From Qipengyuania mesophila (lineage in GTDB: Bacteria > Pseudomonadota > Alphaproteobacteria > Sphingomonadales > Sphingomonadaceae), in the NCBI RefSeq assembly GCF_019711655.1, contig NZ_JAIGNU010000004.1:124001-188000 (forward strand): a DNA stretch of 64,000 nucleotides, written 5' to 3'. A program made the position numbers and the translations under genes. Of the stretch, positions 1 through 10,009 are shown piece by piece; within the stretch, counting starts at the first letter, position 1; every line of letters starts with the position of its first letter. Under the pieces are notes generated by a model. It made no database searches, was not told the DNA's origin, and was given only the letters and a program-made list of their open reading frames with translations.

Positions 1-413
1 AGTGCGAGCACGCAGTGGAAGGCACAGGACCGGTCGACCCCGTCGCCTTTCGCCTGCAGCATGCCCTCGACCTTGCCCATCGCCATGTACCAGTCGCGCC
101 CCGGTTCGCCTTCGAACCACTGCCGTTCGGCCCAGTCGGCGGTGTAGACTCCCGGCCGCCCGTCGAGCGCATCGACCGACAAGCCGCTGTCATCGGCAAG
201 CGCCACGAGCCCCGAGGCCTCTGCCGCCGCGCGCGCCTTGATCAGCGCGTTCTGGACAAAGGTCGTGCCGGTTTCTGGCGGCTCGGGAAGACCGAGCGAG
301 CCGGCCGAGATGCACTTCACCCCATGCGGTTCGAGCAGCGCGGAAATCTCCTTGAGCTTCCCCGCGTTATGCGTGGCGATCACCAGCGTGCCCGAACCGA
401 TGCGGCGGGTCAT
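1..413 (-). CDS. rdgB: Non-canonical purine NTP pyrophosphatase (RdgB/HAM1), 3' end cut by window edge
   Basis: The visible part encodes about 137 N-terminal residues. RdgB hydrolyses dITP, XTP and related deaminated purine nucleotides to the monophosphate, which keeps them out of DNA and RNA. The start reads [19 protein letters not shown], which holds the family's T-x-N-x-x-K substrate loop (THNAGK), and a downstream ALADDSGL stretch matches the conserved acidic metal-binding motif. The ATG overlaps the stop of rph as ATGA, so the two genes are probably translationally coupled. Only the C-terminal third is missing, and this is due to the window edge rather than damage. Confidence 0.93.
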   Translation of the reverse strand, partial: MTRRIGSGTLVIATHNAGKLKEISALLEPHGVKCISAGSLGLPEPPETGTTFVQNALIKARAAAEASGLVALADDSGLSVDALDGRPGVYTADWAERQWFEGEPGRDWYMAMGKVEGMLQAKGDGVDRSCAFHCVLA

Positions 414-1126
414 TTGCGGACGGCCTCGTCCTGTGCCTTGAAGATCTGCGCACAGCCCATCTGGGCAAGCCGCAGCAGCCGCAGGAAGGCTTCCTCGTCA
501 TAGGGCGCGCCTTCGGCCGTGGCCTGCGCCTCGGCGATCTTGCCGCCCTCGATCAGCACGAAATTGGCGTCCGCATCGGCATTGCTGTCTTCGGGATAAT
601 CGAGGTCGAGCACCGGCGTGCCCTTGTAGACACCGCAGGAAATCGCCGCCACCTTGGCGGTGATCGGGTCCTGCGTGATCGCGCCCGACTTCAGCAGCCC
701 GTCGACCGCGAGCCTGAGCGCAACCCACGCGCCCGAGATCGAGGCGGTGCGCGTGCCGCCATCGGCTTGGAGCACATCGCAGTCGAGCGTGATCTGGTGC
801 TCGCCGAGCTTCTTCATGTCGACCACGGCGCGCAAGCTGCGTCCGATCAGCCGCTGGATTTCCTGCGTCCGCCCGCTCTGCTTGCCCTTGGCCGCTTCGC
901 GCTGGCCGCGCGTATGGGTGGCGCGCGGGAGCATCGAATACTCGCCGGTAACCCAGCCTTCGCCCTTGTTGCGCATCCACGGCGGCAGGCGATCCTCGAC
1001 GCTGGCGGTGCACAGCACGCGCGTCTCGCCGAAGCTGATCAGGCAGCTGCCCTCGGCATGCTTGGTATAGCCGGTTTCGATGGTGATGGCGCGCATTTCG
1101 TCGGGCGCACGGCCGGAAGGTCGCAT
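410..1126 (-). CDS. rph: Ribonuclease PH
   Basis: This is a 238-residue phosphate-dependent 3'-5' exoribonuclease that trims tRNA 3' ends. The protein opens with [12 protein letters not shown], the standard RNase PH N-terminus, and carries the conserved [19 protein letters not shown] and [13 protein letters not shown] segments and the acidic [13 protein letters not shown] block. An in-frame ATG four codons upstream (1138) is possible, but MRPSGR is the usual family start. It is transcribed divergently from hrcA and overlaps rdgB downstream by four bases. The pairing of rph with rdgB is common in proteobacteria. Confidence 0.96.
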   Translation of the reverse strand: MRPSGRAPDEMRAITIETGYTKHAEGSCLISFGETRVLCTASVEDRLPPWMRNKGEGWVTGEYSMLPRATHTRGQREAAKGKQSGRTQEIQRLIGRSLRAVVDMKKLGEHQITLDCDVLQADGGTRTASISGAWVALRLAVDGLLKSGAITQDPITAKVAAISCGVYKGTPVLDLDYPEDSNADADANFVLIEGGKIAEAQATAEGAPYDEEAFLRLLRLAQMGCAQIFKAQDEAVRK

Positions 1127-1176
1127 GGGAATCTCCATTGCAGTCGAGTCTCGACGGGCGCTGTGGCGCATGGGTC

Positions 1177-1204
1177 TTGAGGCCGCAAGGGGAGTGGCTA
1201 GATA
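1177..1204 (+). promoter_or_regulatory. Candidate promoter of hrcA-grpE
   Basis: TTGAGG (1177-1182) and TAGATA (1199-1204) are separated by 16 bases. CTTGAG at 1176 also resembles a heat-shock sigma -35 element. The -10 ends only six bases before the hrcA ATG, which would give a nearly leaderless mRNA. No CIRCE inverted repeat is visible in this gap. Confidence 0.35.
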
Positions 1205-1210
1205 GGAGGC

Positions 1211-2269
1211 ATGAATTCGCCTCCACTCACCGATCTCAGCGACCGCGCGCGCGAGATATTCCGCCTCGTCGTGGAAGGCTATCTCGACAGCGGCACGCCG
1301 GTGGGATCGAAGGCGCTCGCGGGCCCAAGAGAAGAAGGGGGCGGTGGAGTGAACCTGTCCCCCGCCTCGATCCGCAATGTCCTCGCCGACCTCGAGGCGC
1401 GCGGACTGCTTGCCGCCCCCCACACCAGCGCCGGACGCATGCCGACCGAGACGGGCCTGCGGCTGTTCGTCGATGCGATGATGCAGGTTGCCGAGCCCAC
1501 ACGCGAGGAGCGCGCGGCGATCGAACAGCGGTTGTCCGAACCCGGTCCGATCGAACGCGCGCTCGAGGAAACCAGCGCGCTGCTGTCGGACCTGTCGGGC
1601 GCTGCGGGGATGGTCATGGTGCCGACGCGCGAACCGAGGCTGGCGCAGATCACGCTGACCGCGCTCGATGCCACGCGCGTTCTGGCCGTGCTGGTCAGCG
1701 AGGACGGCCATATCGAGAACCGTATCCTGTCGCTCCCCGCCGAAGCTTTGGCCACCTCGCTCGAACAGGCGAGCAACTATCTCACCGCGCGGATCGCCGG
1801 GCGGACGCTGGCCGAGGCGGCGGGCGCAGTCGAAGAAGAAATCGCCAGCGGCAAATCGGCGCTCGACGAGGCTAGCCGCGACCTGGTCCAGCGTGGACTG
1901 GCGATCTGGAGCGAGGATTCGGCCCAGCGCCCGGTGCTGATCGTGCGCGGTCAGGCGAACCTTCTCGACGAGTCCGCGCTGGGCGATATCGAGCGCGTGC
2001 GTTCGCTGCTCGACGACCTCGAAAACAAGCAGTCGCTCGCGGGTCTGCTCGACCGCGCGCGCCGCGCCGAGGCGTTGCGTATCTTCATCGGCAGCGAGAA
2101 CCGGCTGTTCTCGCTCTCCGGCTCATCGGTCATCGCCTCGCCCTATCGCGACCGCGATGGCAAGGTCGTCGGCGTGCTGGGGGTGATCGGCCCGACTCGG
2201 TTGAATTACGCGCGGGTCGTCCCCATGGTGGATTTCACCGCCCGATCCTTGGGCAAGAGAATAGGCTGA
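1211..2269 (+). CDS. hrcA: Heat-inducible transcription repressor HrcA
   Basis: This 352-residue protein is a winged-helix repressor that binds CIRCE operators of groESL-type genes. The N-terminal DNA-binding domain (about residues 1-90) shows the family pattern [32 protein letters not shown] and [14 protein letters not shown]. The C-terminal half ends with the usual INVRIG-like block (here [20 protein letters not shown]). grpE follows after 13 bases. An AGGAGG sits only one base before the ATG, which is too close for normal Shine-Dalgarno spacing; no other start nearby fits better. Its CIRCE targets are probably outside this window. Confidence 0.95.
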   Translation: MNSPPLTDLSDRAREIFRLVVEGYLDSGTPVGSKALAGPREEGGGGVNLSPASIRNVLADLEARGLLAAPHTSAGRMPTETGLRLFVDAMMQVAEPTREERAAIEQRLSEPGPIERALEETSALLSDLSGAAGMVMVPTREPRLAQITLTALDATRVLAVLVSEDGHIENRILSLPAEALATSLEQASNYLTARIAGRTLAEAAGAVEEEIASGKSALDEASRDLVQRGLAIWSEDSAQRPVLIVRGQANLLDESALGDIERVRSLLDDLENKQSLAGLLDRARRAEALRIFIGSENRLFSLSGSSVIASPYRDRDGKVVGVLGVIGPTRLNYARVVPMVDFTARSLGKRIG

Positions 2270-2282
2270 CAGGGTTTTTCGA

Positions 2283-2882
2283 GTGAACGACGAGAACAAG
2301 CACGAACCGCAGAAGCAAGCGGTCGACGAAGAAGTGGCGCGCGAGATGGAAGGCGTGCCCGAGCACCTGCGCAGCGACAGCGACGAAGCCGACGGTGAGG
2401 ACAAGGCACTCGAAGAAGCGCTTTCGAAGCTGCGCGGCGATCTCGAAACCGCGATGCAGGACGTGCTCTACGCCCGCGCCGAAACCCAGAACGTGCGCCG
2501 CCGCCTCGAAAAGGACGTGCAGGACGCACGCAATTACGGTGCGACGAGCTTTGCGCGCGACATACTCAGCGTGGCGGACAATTTGTCGCGCGCGCTTGAT
2601 CACGTGCCCGAGGAACTGCGCGAGAGCGACAAGGCGAAGAACTTCATCGCCGGGATCGAGGCGACCATGCGCGAGCTGGACAAGGTCTTCAACGCCAACG
2701 GCATCACGCGCATTGCCGCCAAGGGCATGCCGCTCGATCCCAACCAGCACCAGGCGATGATGGAGATCCCGACCGCCGAGGCCGAACCCGGCACGATCGT
2801 GCAGGAAATGCAGGCCGGCTACATGATCAAGGACCGCCTGCTGCGTCCGGCGATGGTCGGCGTGGCCAAGAAGCCCGACTGA
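2283..2882 (+). CDS. grpE: Nucleotide exchange factor GrpE
   Basis: This 199-residue protein is the ADP/ATP exchange factor of DnaK. It starts at a GTG directly downstream of hrcA. An acidic N-terminal tail (about residues 1-45) is followed by a long charged coiled-coil helix (KLRGDLETAMQDVLYARAETQNVRRR) and a C-terminal beta domain with GITRIAAKGMPLDPNQHQAM, the conserved GrpE signature. The hrcA-grpE order is typical for alphaproteobacteria; dnaK-dnaJ lies 3.4 kb downstream as a separate transcription unit. Confidence 0.95.
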   Translation: MNDENKHEPQKQAVDEEVAREMEGVPEHLRSDSDEADGEDKALEEALSKLRGDLETAMQDVLYARAETQNVRRRLEKDVQDARNYGATSFARDILSVADNLSRALDHVPEELRESDKAKNFIAGIEATMRELDKVFNANGITRIAAKGMPLDPNQHQAMMEIPTAEAEPGTIVQEMQAGYMIKDRLLRPAMVGVAKKPD

Positions 2883-2904
2883 TCGGCCAGAGGAGGGACG
2901 ACAC

Positions 2905-4656
2905 ATGAGGACTGCCATGATCGGAGCGGCGGTCCTCGTCGCCTCCGCCTGGGTTTCACCTGCCATCGCTCAGGACAGCGCCGACGAGCAGGTCGAAGCG
3001 CTGGGCGATGCCTATTACGACTACAATCTCGCAGAGTTCGGCCTGACCGAGACGGCCAGCGGCGATACCGAATATGGCGATCATCTGTGGTCGGTCACTC
3101 CTGCGGCGCAGCGCGCGCGGGCGGCGAAGTACGCGGAGCTCCTCGCACAGCTCGATGCCATCGACCGCTCGCAGCTGAGCGAGAAGGTGGTCACCGATGC
3201 GCTGGTCCTCAGGACCTTGCTCGAGGGCGAGATCGGTGACGCGCGCTTTGCCGAATGGGAAATGCCCTTCGACAGCGACAGCAATTTCTGGTCATACCTC
3301 GCGTCGTCGCGCGGCTTTACCACGGTCGAGGATTACGAGAACTACATCGGCCGGATGCGCGACATTCCGCGCTATTTCGCCGAACAGACCGCCAACGCCC
3401 GCGCCGGGCTGGCGCGCGGTTTCTCGGTCCCGCGCGTGACGCTCGAAGGGCGCGACGTCTCGATCGCTTCCTATGTCGTCGACGATCCCGAGCAGAGCCC
3501 GTATTGGAAGGCTTTCGCCGACATGCCGCGCAGCATCCCGGAAGCCGAGCAGGAGCGGCTGCGGGCGGCAGGCCGCGCGGCGATCGCCGAGAGTGTCACT
3601 CCGGCCTATGCCGACTGGCTGCGCTTCTTCCGCGAGGAGTATCTGCCGCGCACGCGGACTTCGCTCGGCGCAAGCGAGTTTCCCGAAGGCGAGGCCTATT
3701 ACGCCCAGCAGATCCGGCAATACACCACGACCGACCTGACCGCCGAACAGATCCACCAGATCGGCCTGAAAGAAGTCGCGCGGATCACCGCCGAGATGGA
3801 GAAGGTCAAGGCCGAGGCAGGCTTCGAGGGCACGCTCGGGGAATTCGTCACCTTCCTGCGCACCGATCCGCAATTCGTCGCCAGGACGCCCGACGAGCTG
3901 ATGGGTGTCTCCGCCTATGTCGCCAAGCGGGTCGACGGGAAGATCGGCGACTATTTCGGCTTCCTGCCGCGCCACCGCTTCACCATCCGCCCGGTCGATC
4001 CGGCGATCGCGCCGTTCTACACGGCGGGGCGGGGCGGGCTCGATGCCTGCCAGATGAACACATACGACCTGCCCTCACGCCCGCTCTACAATATCCCCGC
4101 TTTGACGCTGCACGAATGCTCGCCCGGGCACAGCTTCCAGGGTGCGGTCGCGCTCGAGCAGGAAGAGGCGCCGCGCTTCCGGCGCCAGACCTATTTCTCG
4201 GGCTTCGGCGAGGGCTGGGGTCTCTACACCGAATATCTCGGCGAGGAGATGGGCATCTATCGCACTCCCTACGAGAAGTTCGGGCGGCTATCCTACGAAA
4301 TGTGGCGTGCCGCGCGGCTCGTCATCGATACCGGCATCCACCGGTATGGCTGGACCCGCGAGCAAGCGGTCGAATATTTGTCGAGCCACACCGCGCTGTC
4401 CGATCGCGAAGTCGGGACCGAGATCGACCGCTACATCAGCTGGCCGGGGCAGGCGCTGGCCTACAAGCTCGGCGAAATAACCATCCGCCGCGTGCGCGCC
4501 AAGGCCGAAGAGGCGCTCGGCGAACAATTCGACATCCGCAAATTCCACGATGTCGTCCTGTCGCTCGGCTCGGTGCCGCTACCCGCGCTCGAAGCGCGGA
4601 TCGACGCCTTCATCGCCGATGGCGGGCAGGGCCTGCCCGGCGTGACCTACGACTGA
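2905..4656 (+). CDS. DUF885 family exported protein, probable zinc peptidase
   Basis: The product is 583 residues with a signal peptide (positively charged start, hydrophobic core, AIAQ near residue 23), so it acts outside the cytoplasm. The body matches the DUF885 family. Residues 403-409 read HECSPGH, the HExxPGH pattern expected for two zinc-binding histidines and a catalytic glutamate; a third ligand is likely the glutamate near 443 in the LYTEYLGEEMG stretch. Sphingomonads carry many DUF885 paralogues and most lack a defined substrate. It sits 22 bases after grpE with its own SD (GAGGAGGGAC), so read-through from hrcA-grpE is possible. The peptidase role is inferred from the motif. Confidence 0.85.
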   Translation: MRTAMIGAAVLVASAWVSPAIAQDSADEQVEALGDAYYDYNLAEFGLTETASGDTEYGDHLWSVTPAAQRARAAKYAELLAQLDAIDRSQLSEKVVTDALVLRTLLEGEIGDARFAEWEMPFDSDSNFWSYLASSRGFTTVEDYENYIGRMRDIPRYFAEQTANARAGLARGFSVPRVTLEGRDVSIASYVVDDPEQSPYWKAFADMPRSIPEAEQERLRAAGRAAIAESVTPAYADWLRFFREEYLPRTRTSLGASEFPEGEAYYAQQIRQYTTTDLTAEQIHQIGLKEVARITAEMEKVKAEAGFEGTLGEFVTFLRTDPQFVARTPDELMGVSAYVAKRVDGKIGDYFGFLPRHRFTIRPVDPAIAPFYTAGRGGLDACQMNTYDLPSRPLYNIPALTLHECSPGHSFQGAVALEQEEAPRFRRQTYFSGFGEGWGLYTEYLGEEMGIYRTPYEKFGRLSYEMWRAARLVIDTGIHRYGWTREQAVEYLSSHTALSDREVGTEIDRYISWPGQALAYKLGEITIRRVRAKAEEALGEQFDIRKFHDVVLSLGSVPLPALEARIDAFIADGGQGLPGVTYD

Positions 4657-4728
4657 GGCCAGGATCCCCGGGAACGCACGCAGACTGCATCCGTAAGTGA
4701 CCCGACAGGGATGCAAACGGAGATTTCC

Positions 4729-5019
4729 ATGAATATGAAGCTTCTTCTCGCACCGGCTCTGGCCGTGTCGAGCCTCAGCCTGGGTGCCTGCGCGCAAAAC
4801 TATGCGGTCGAAGGCGCTGCCGCAGGCGCTGCGGCGGGTGCCGGGCTGGGCCTGCTGCTCGGCGACGACATCGAGACTTACGCGCTGGCGGGCGCCGCGA
4901 TCGGCGGCGTCATCGGCTACGCCAAGGACAAGAACGATCGCTGCGACGGGTATTACGGCGATGGCCGCTATGTCGACGATGACTGCCGCTACGACGATCG
5001 CTACGCGCGCTACTGGTAG
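4729..5019 (+). CDS. Glycine-zipper lipoprotein
   Basis: This 96-residue protein has a lipoprotein signal ending in LGAC, with the lipidated cysteine at residue 21. It is followed by a glycine-zipper segment (GAAAGAAAGAGLGLLLG, then AGAAIGGVIGYAKD) of the kind found in 17-kDa-antigen and YmgG-like proteins. The C-terminus is rich in Tyr, Asp and Arg (DGYYGDGRY, DDRYARYW). The ATG at 4729 is preceded by GGAG at 4719-4722. A seven-base inverted repeat (TGCATCC 4686-4692, GGATGCA 4709-4715) lies in the leader. Likely role is in the outer membrane or periplasm; the exact function is unknown. Confidence 0.75.
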   Translation: MNMKLLLAPALAVSSLSLGACAQNYAVEGAAAGAAAGAGLGLLLGDDIETYALAGAAIGGVIGYAKDKNDRCDGYYGDGRYVDDDCRYDDRYARYW

Positions 5020-5039
5020 GCCTCGATCTCGAGCGACCC

Positions 5040-5495
5040 CTAGCCGGTCGCCCCTGGGAAGCGCACCAGAAGGTCATAGGCGGAGGCGTCCGCGGCGCCC
5101 GCCAACTTGATCCCGTTGCGTAACCAGAAGGCGTGTTTGACGATCTCGGCCTGCTGCTCGATCCCGTAACGATCAAGCGGCCAACCGGGCTTGAGCGCAT
5201 AGTCGTATCGGGCCCAGGGCATCCGGCGCGTGACGAGATACCATTCGCCGCGGGTCTGCACCTGCCAGACATGCACCAATTCGTGAATGAGCAGTCCCTG
5301 CCGCAACACGTTCGCGACCGAGAAATCGTCGCAGTAGCTGTCCGAATCCGGGTGAAAATGCAGATGTCCGCGCGGCGCCATGGTGACCCGTCGCGGCTGA
5401 AGAGGAAACCATTTCCGTCGCCGGATGGTCACCCGCGAATAATCGATCGCGTCGCCAAACACCGTCCGTGCGAGTTCGATCTCGCCCGACGTCAG
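5040..5495 (-). CDS. Small HExxH metallopeptidase-like protein, possible CTG start
   Basis: The product is about 151 residues with a HELVHVWQ motif, a HExxH zinc-peptidase-type signature. Sphingomonad homologues are often labelled 'vgr related protein', although the link to VgrG is weak. The nearest standard start is GTG at 5462, but the frame stays open upstream and the segment TSGEIELARTVFGDAID looks like real protein. A strong SD, AGGAGGAG, sits eight bases before a CTG at 5495-5493, so I place the start there. There is no signal peptide. It converges with the glycine-zipper lipoprotein across 20 bases. Biological role unknown. Confidence 0.7.
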   Translation of the reverse strand: MTSGEIELARTVFGDAIDYSRVTIRRRKWFPLQPRRVTMAPRGHLHFHPDSDSYCDDFSVANVLRQGLLIHELVHVWQVQTRGEWYLVTRRMPWARYDYALKPGWPLDRYGIEQQAEIVKHAFWLRNGIKLAGAADASAYDLLVRFPGATG

Positions 5496-5575
5496 TGGAC
5501 GTTCTCCTCCTGCCCGGCAGGAAGGCGCGACAGCACTATCGTGGCTCTTGAGGCCGAGACTGTCGCGCCCTAGGC

Positions 5576-6055
5576 TCAGCGCTCGTCCCCCGCCGCGCGG
5601 ATTTCCACCGGGAAGGACTTCTTCTTGCCGCCGACCACAGTCAGGGTCATCTCGGTCGTCCCGCCGGCTTCCATCGTCGGGGCGAGATCGAACACCATCA
5701 CATGGAAACCGCCAGGCTCGAAACTCTGGCTATCGCCGGCGTTGACCAGCACCTGGCCGAGGCTGTCCATCGTCATCTGGCCGTCCATTTCCATCGAACC
5801 GTGCAACTCGGCGCTGCCCGCTCCTTCGACATCCGCGCGCCGGATCGCGTAATTCTTCTCGCCGGTGTTCTTGACCTCGAAATAGATCGCCCCGGGATTG
5901 CCCGAAACCGCGGGCAGCATCAGCCGCGCATTGCTGACTTCGAGTGCGACCTCGTCGGCCGCGGGGGCCGCCACGTCACTGGATTCTCCCGAACAACCGG
6001 CCAGTGCAACCGTCGTCAATGCCAGCGCCACGGGCGCGAAATGCGTAAATTTCAT
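5576..6055 (-). CDS. PCuAC-type periplasmic copper chaperone lipoprotein
   Basis: This 159-residue protein has a lipoprotein signal ending LAGC (cysteine 21), so it is anchored outside the cytoplasmic membrane. It carries the exact PCuAC copper-binding pattern H-X10-M-X21-H-X-M: His85, Met96, His118 and Met120. PCuAC proteins deliver Cu(I) to the CuA site of cytochrome oxidase and often work with Sco proteins; neither cox nor sco genes are near. It is divergent from dnaK and shares a 177-base intergenic region with it. The metal-binding assignment is firm; the client oxidase is inferred from family knowledge. Confidence 0.88.
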   Translation of the reverse strand: MKFTHFAPVALALTTVALAGCSGESSDVAAPAADEVALEVSNARLMLPAVSGNPGAIYFEVKNTGEKNYAIRRADVEGAGSAELHGSMEMDGQMTMDSLGQVLVNAGDSQSFEPGGFHVMVFDLAPTMEAGGTTEMTLTVVGGKKKSFPVEIRAAGDER

Positions 6056-6103
6056 GGATTTGTTCCCCTCTCTTCCTGCCCGAAAAACTAGCGCGGCCCC
6101 TCC

Positions 6104-6131
6104 CTTGTGCCAAGAGAAACCACACCTATAT
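6104..6131 (+). promoter_or_regulatory. Candidate heat-shock (sigma-32/RpoH) promoter of dnaK
   Basis: CTTGTGC (6104-6110) and CCTATAT (6125-6131) are separated by 14 bases, close to the RpoH pattern CTTGAAA-N11-16-CCCATnT. Transcription would begin near 6138 and leave a leader of about 95 bases before the dnaK ATG. Confidence 0.45.
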
Positions 6132-6232
6132 CGCCCATGTAATACACCACCGGATCGAGCCGCCGACCGGTTCCGCCATTCTCGGGGAACCCATAGTGCG
6201 GTGTCCAACGACTTGAAACAGATGGGGAAACC

Positions 6233-8164
<1,932 letters not shown>

Positions 8165-8181
8165 TCGCCGGATGAGAAGCC

Positions 8182-8217
8182 AATCGCCATCGGTGCGCCA
8201 ATGCACCGGTGGCGATT
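8182..8217 (+). promoter_or_regulatory. Strong stem-loop between dnaK and dnaJ
   Basis: Arms 8182-8196 (AATCGCCATCGGTGC) and 8203-8217 (GCACCGGTGGCGATT) pair over 15 positions, 14 Watson-Crick and one U-G, around a six-base loop. No U-tract follows, so it is not a classical terminator. It ends 15 bases before the dnaJ ATG. Likely roles are a partial terminator, an RNA-stability element for dnaK mRNA, or modulation of dnaJ translation. Confidence 0.7.
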
Positions 8218-8232
8218 AGCCATTGGAAAGCC

Positions 8233-9348
8233 ATGTCGACGACCGAAACCGACCTTTACGAACTGCTTGGGGTGACCCGCGACGCCGATGGCGCGACGAT
8301 CAAGTCCGCCTATCGCAAGCTGGCGATGAAGCATCATCCCGATCGCAATCCCGGCTGCACCGAGAGCGAAAACACCTTCAAGGCGGTCAGCGCCGCCTAC
8401 GAAGTACTCAAGGACCCGCAGAAGCGTGCGGCCTATGACCGCTACGGCCATGCCGCCTTCCAGAATGGTGGTGGCGGCCACGGGGGCGCCGATTTCGGCG
8501 ACCTGGGCGATATTTTCGAGACCATCTTCGGCAGCGCCTTCGGCGGCGGTGGCGGGCGTGCCCGGCCGCGCCGCGGTGCCGATCTGCGCTACGACATGCA
8601 AATCGATCTCGAAGAGGCCTTCCACGGCAAGTCGACCGAGATCGAGATCGAGGTCTCGCAGAATTGCGAAACCTGCCACGGGTCGGGCGCCACGCCCGGC
8701 ACCCGCGCGCGGACCTGCAATTTGTGCCACGGCCAGGGCACCGTCCGCGCCAAGCAGGGCTTCTTCGTGGTCGAGCGTCCATGCCCCAATTGCCACGGTA
8801 GCGGCGAAGTCATCACCTCGCCGTGCCGCGACTGCCGCGGCGAGGGCCGCGTCGACAAGCCGCAGACGCTCGAAGTGGACATCCCGCCGGGGGTCGATAC
8901 CGGCACGCGCATCCGCTTGTCGGGCAAGGGCGAGGCGGGCCCGCGCGGCGCACCTCCCGGTGACCTCTACATCTTCGTCCACGTCAAGCCGCACGCGATC
9001 TTCCAGCGCGAAGGCACCACGCTCGCCACGCGCGTGCCGATCAGCTTCACCACCGCCGCGCTCGGCGGCTCGATCGAGATCCCCAATCTCGACGGCGAAA
9101 ATGTGACGATCGAGATTCCCGCGGGTATCCAGTCGGGCAAGCAGTTGCGCCAGCGCGGTGCGGGCATGCCCGTGCTGCAGGGGCGCGGTCGCGGCGACCT
9201 GGTGATCGAGATTGCGGTCGAGACGCCGACACGGCTGTCGAAGGTCCAGCGCGCGCTGCTCGAACAGTTCCGCGAGCAGGAAACCGGCGAAGAATGCCCC
9301 GAGAGCCGCGGCTTCTTCGACAAGGTGCGGGATGCCTTCGGCGGGTGA
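8233..9348 (+). CDS. dnaJ: Molecular chaperone DnaJ (Hsp40)
   Basis: This 371-residue DnaK co-chaperone has a J domain with KHHPDRNPG, a Gly/Phe-rich segment, four zinc-binding repeats (CETCHGSG, CNLCHGQG, CPNCHGSG, CRDCRGEG) and a C-terminal client-binding domain. I use the ATG at 8233 (MSTTETDLYELLGV), since the alternative GTG at 8209 lies inside the preceding hairpin. An A/G-rich GGAAAG is just upstream. The C-terminal part lacks any fusion or truncation. Confidence 0.97.
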   Translation: MSTTETDLYELLGVTRDADGATIKSAYRKLAMKHHPDRNPGCTESENTFKAVSAAYEVLKDPQKRAAYDRYGHAAFQNGGGGHGGADFGDLGDIFETIFGSAFGGGGGRARPRRGADLRYDMQIDLEEAFHGKSTEIEIEVSQNCETCHGSGATPGTRARTCNLCHGQGTVRAKQGFFVVERPCPNCHGSGEVITSPCRDCRGEGRVDKPQTLEVDIPPGVDTGTRIRLSGKGEAGPRGAPPGDLYIFVHVKPHAIFQREGTTLATRVPISFTTAALGGSIEIPNLDGENVTIEIPAGIQSGKQLRQRGAGMPVLQGRGRGDLVIEIAVETPTRLSKVQRALLEQFREQETGEECPESRGFFDKVRDAFGG

Positions 9349-9385
9349 TTGCCAAGCGGGGCGGTGCTCGCGATAAGCGCCCTCC

Positions 9386-10009
9386 ATGCTGCCATCGCTG
9401 ACGATCATCGACGATTTCCTTGCTGACCCCTGGGCCGCGCGCCGCGCGGCGCTGGCGCTCGACTATGCCGCTCCCGGGGCGGGCGGAAACTATCCTGGGC
9501 GCGATTCGACCAAGCCGCTACCGATGGACGGCATCGACGCCGCGGTGTCGCGCCATGTCGGGATCGAACTCACCGGCGCCAAGGGCACCGAACACGGCCA
9601 TTGCCGGATCACGCTCAAGTCCGACAAGGGACGGAGCGGTGTGCATATCGACCCGGCATTCTATTCGGGCATCCTCTATCTCTCGCGTCCCGAGGATTGC
9701 GCGAAGCCGGGAGCGGGCGGGACCGATTTCTTCCGCCACAAGCGCACCGGGCTCGAGCGCGTGCCCCCCAATGGCGCGGACCTTGCCGCCAGCGGTTACG
9801 ACACGCTCGACGACCTCATCACCGACGTCGTCAACAAGGACACGACCCAGCCAGCCAGGTGGGAGCGCGTGATGCGCGTGCCGATGCGCTTCAACCGACT
9901 GGTGCTGTTTTCGCCCTGGCAGTTCCACAACGCCGCGCCCGCTTTCGGGACCGAGCCTGAGAATGCGCGCCTCGTTGCGCTGCTCTTTTTCGGCCGGAAG
10001 AAAGCCTAG
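9386..10009 (+). CDS. DUF6445 family protein, possible 2OG/Fe(II) oxygenase fold
   Basis: The 207-residue protein resembles the DUF6445 family. It has H87-I-D89 (GVHIDPAFYSGILYLS) and a C-terminal histidine at 181 (SPWQFHNAAPAFG), the HxD...H spacing of double-stranded beta-helix Fe(II)/2-oxoglutarate dioxygenases. A downstream arginine (ENARLVALLFF) could bind the cosubstrate. There is no signal peptide. It starts 37 bases after dnaJ and converges with the patatin-like gene with a four-base stop overlap (CTAG). The enzymatic role is inference and no substrate can be proposed. Confidence 0.65.
   Translation: MLPSLTIIDDFLADPWAARRAALALDYAAPGAGGNYPGRDSTKPLPMDGIDAAVSRHVGIELTGAKGTEHGHCRITLKSDKGRSGVHIDPAFYSGILYLSRPEDCAKPGAGGTDFFRHKRTGLERVPPNGADLAASGYDTLDDLITDVVNKDTTQPARWERVMRVPMRFNRLVLFSPWQFHNAAPAFGTEPENARLVALLFFGRKKA

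Noticed and set aside
1127-1210. CIRCE element upstream of hrcA
   Set aside because: No TTAGCACTC-N9-GAGTGCTAA or near variant is present in the gap; GAGTGGCTAG is only superficially similar.
410-1711. Minus-strand ORF of 433 codons extending rph upstream
   Set aside because: The extra N-terminus is antisense to hrcA, and RNase PH begins at the conserved MRPSGR.
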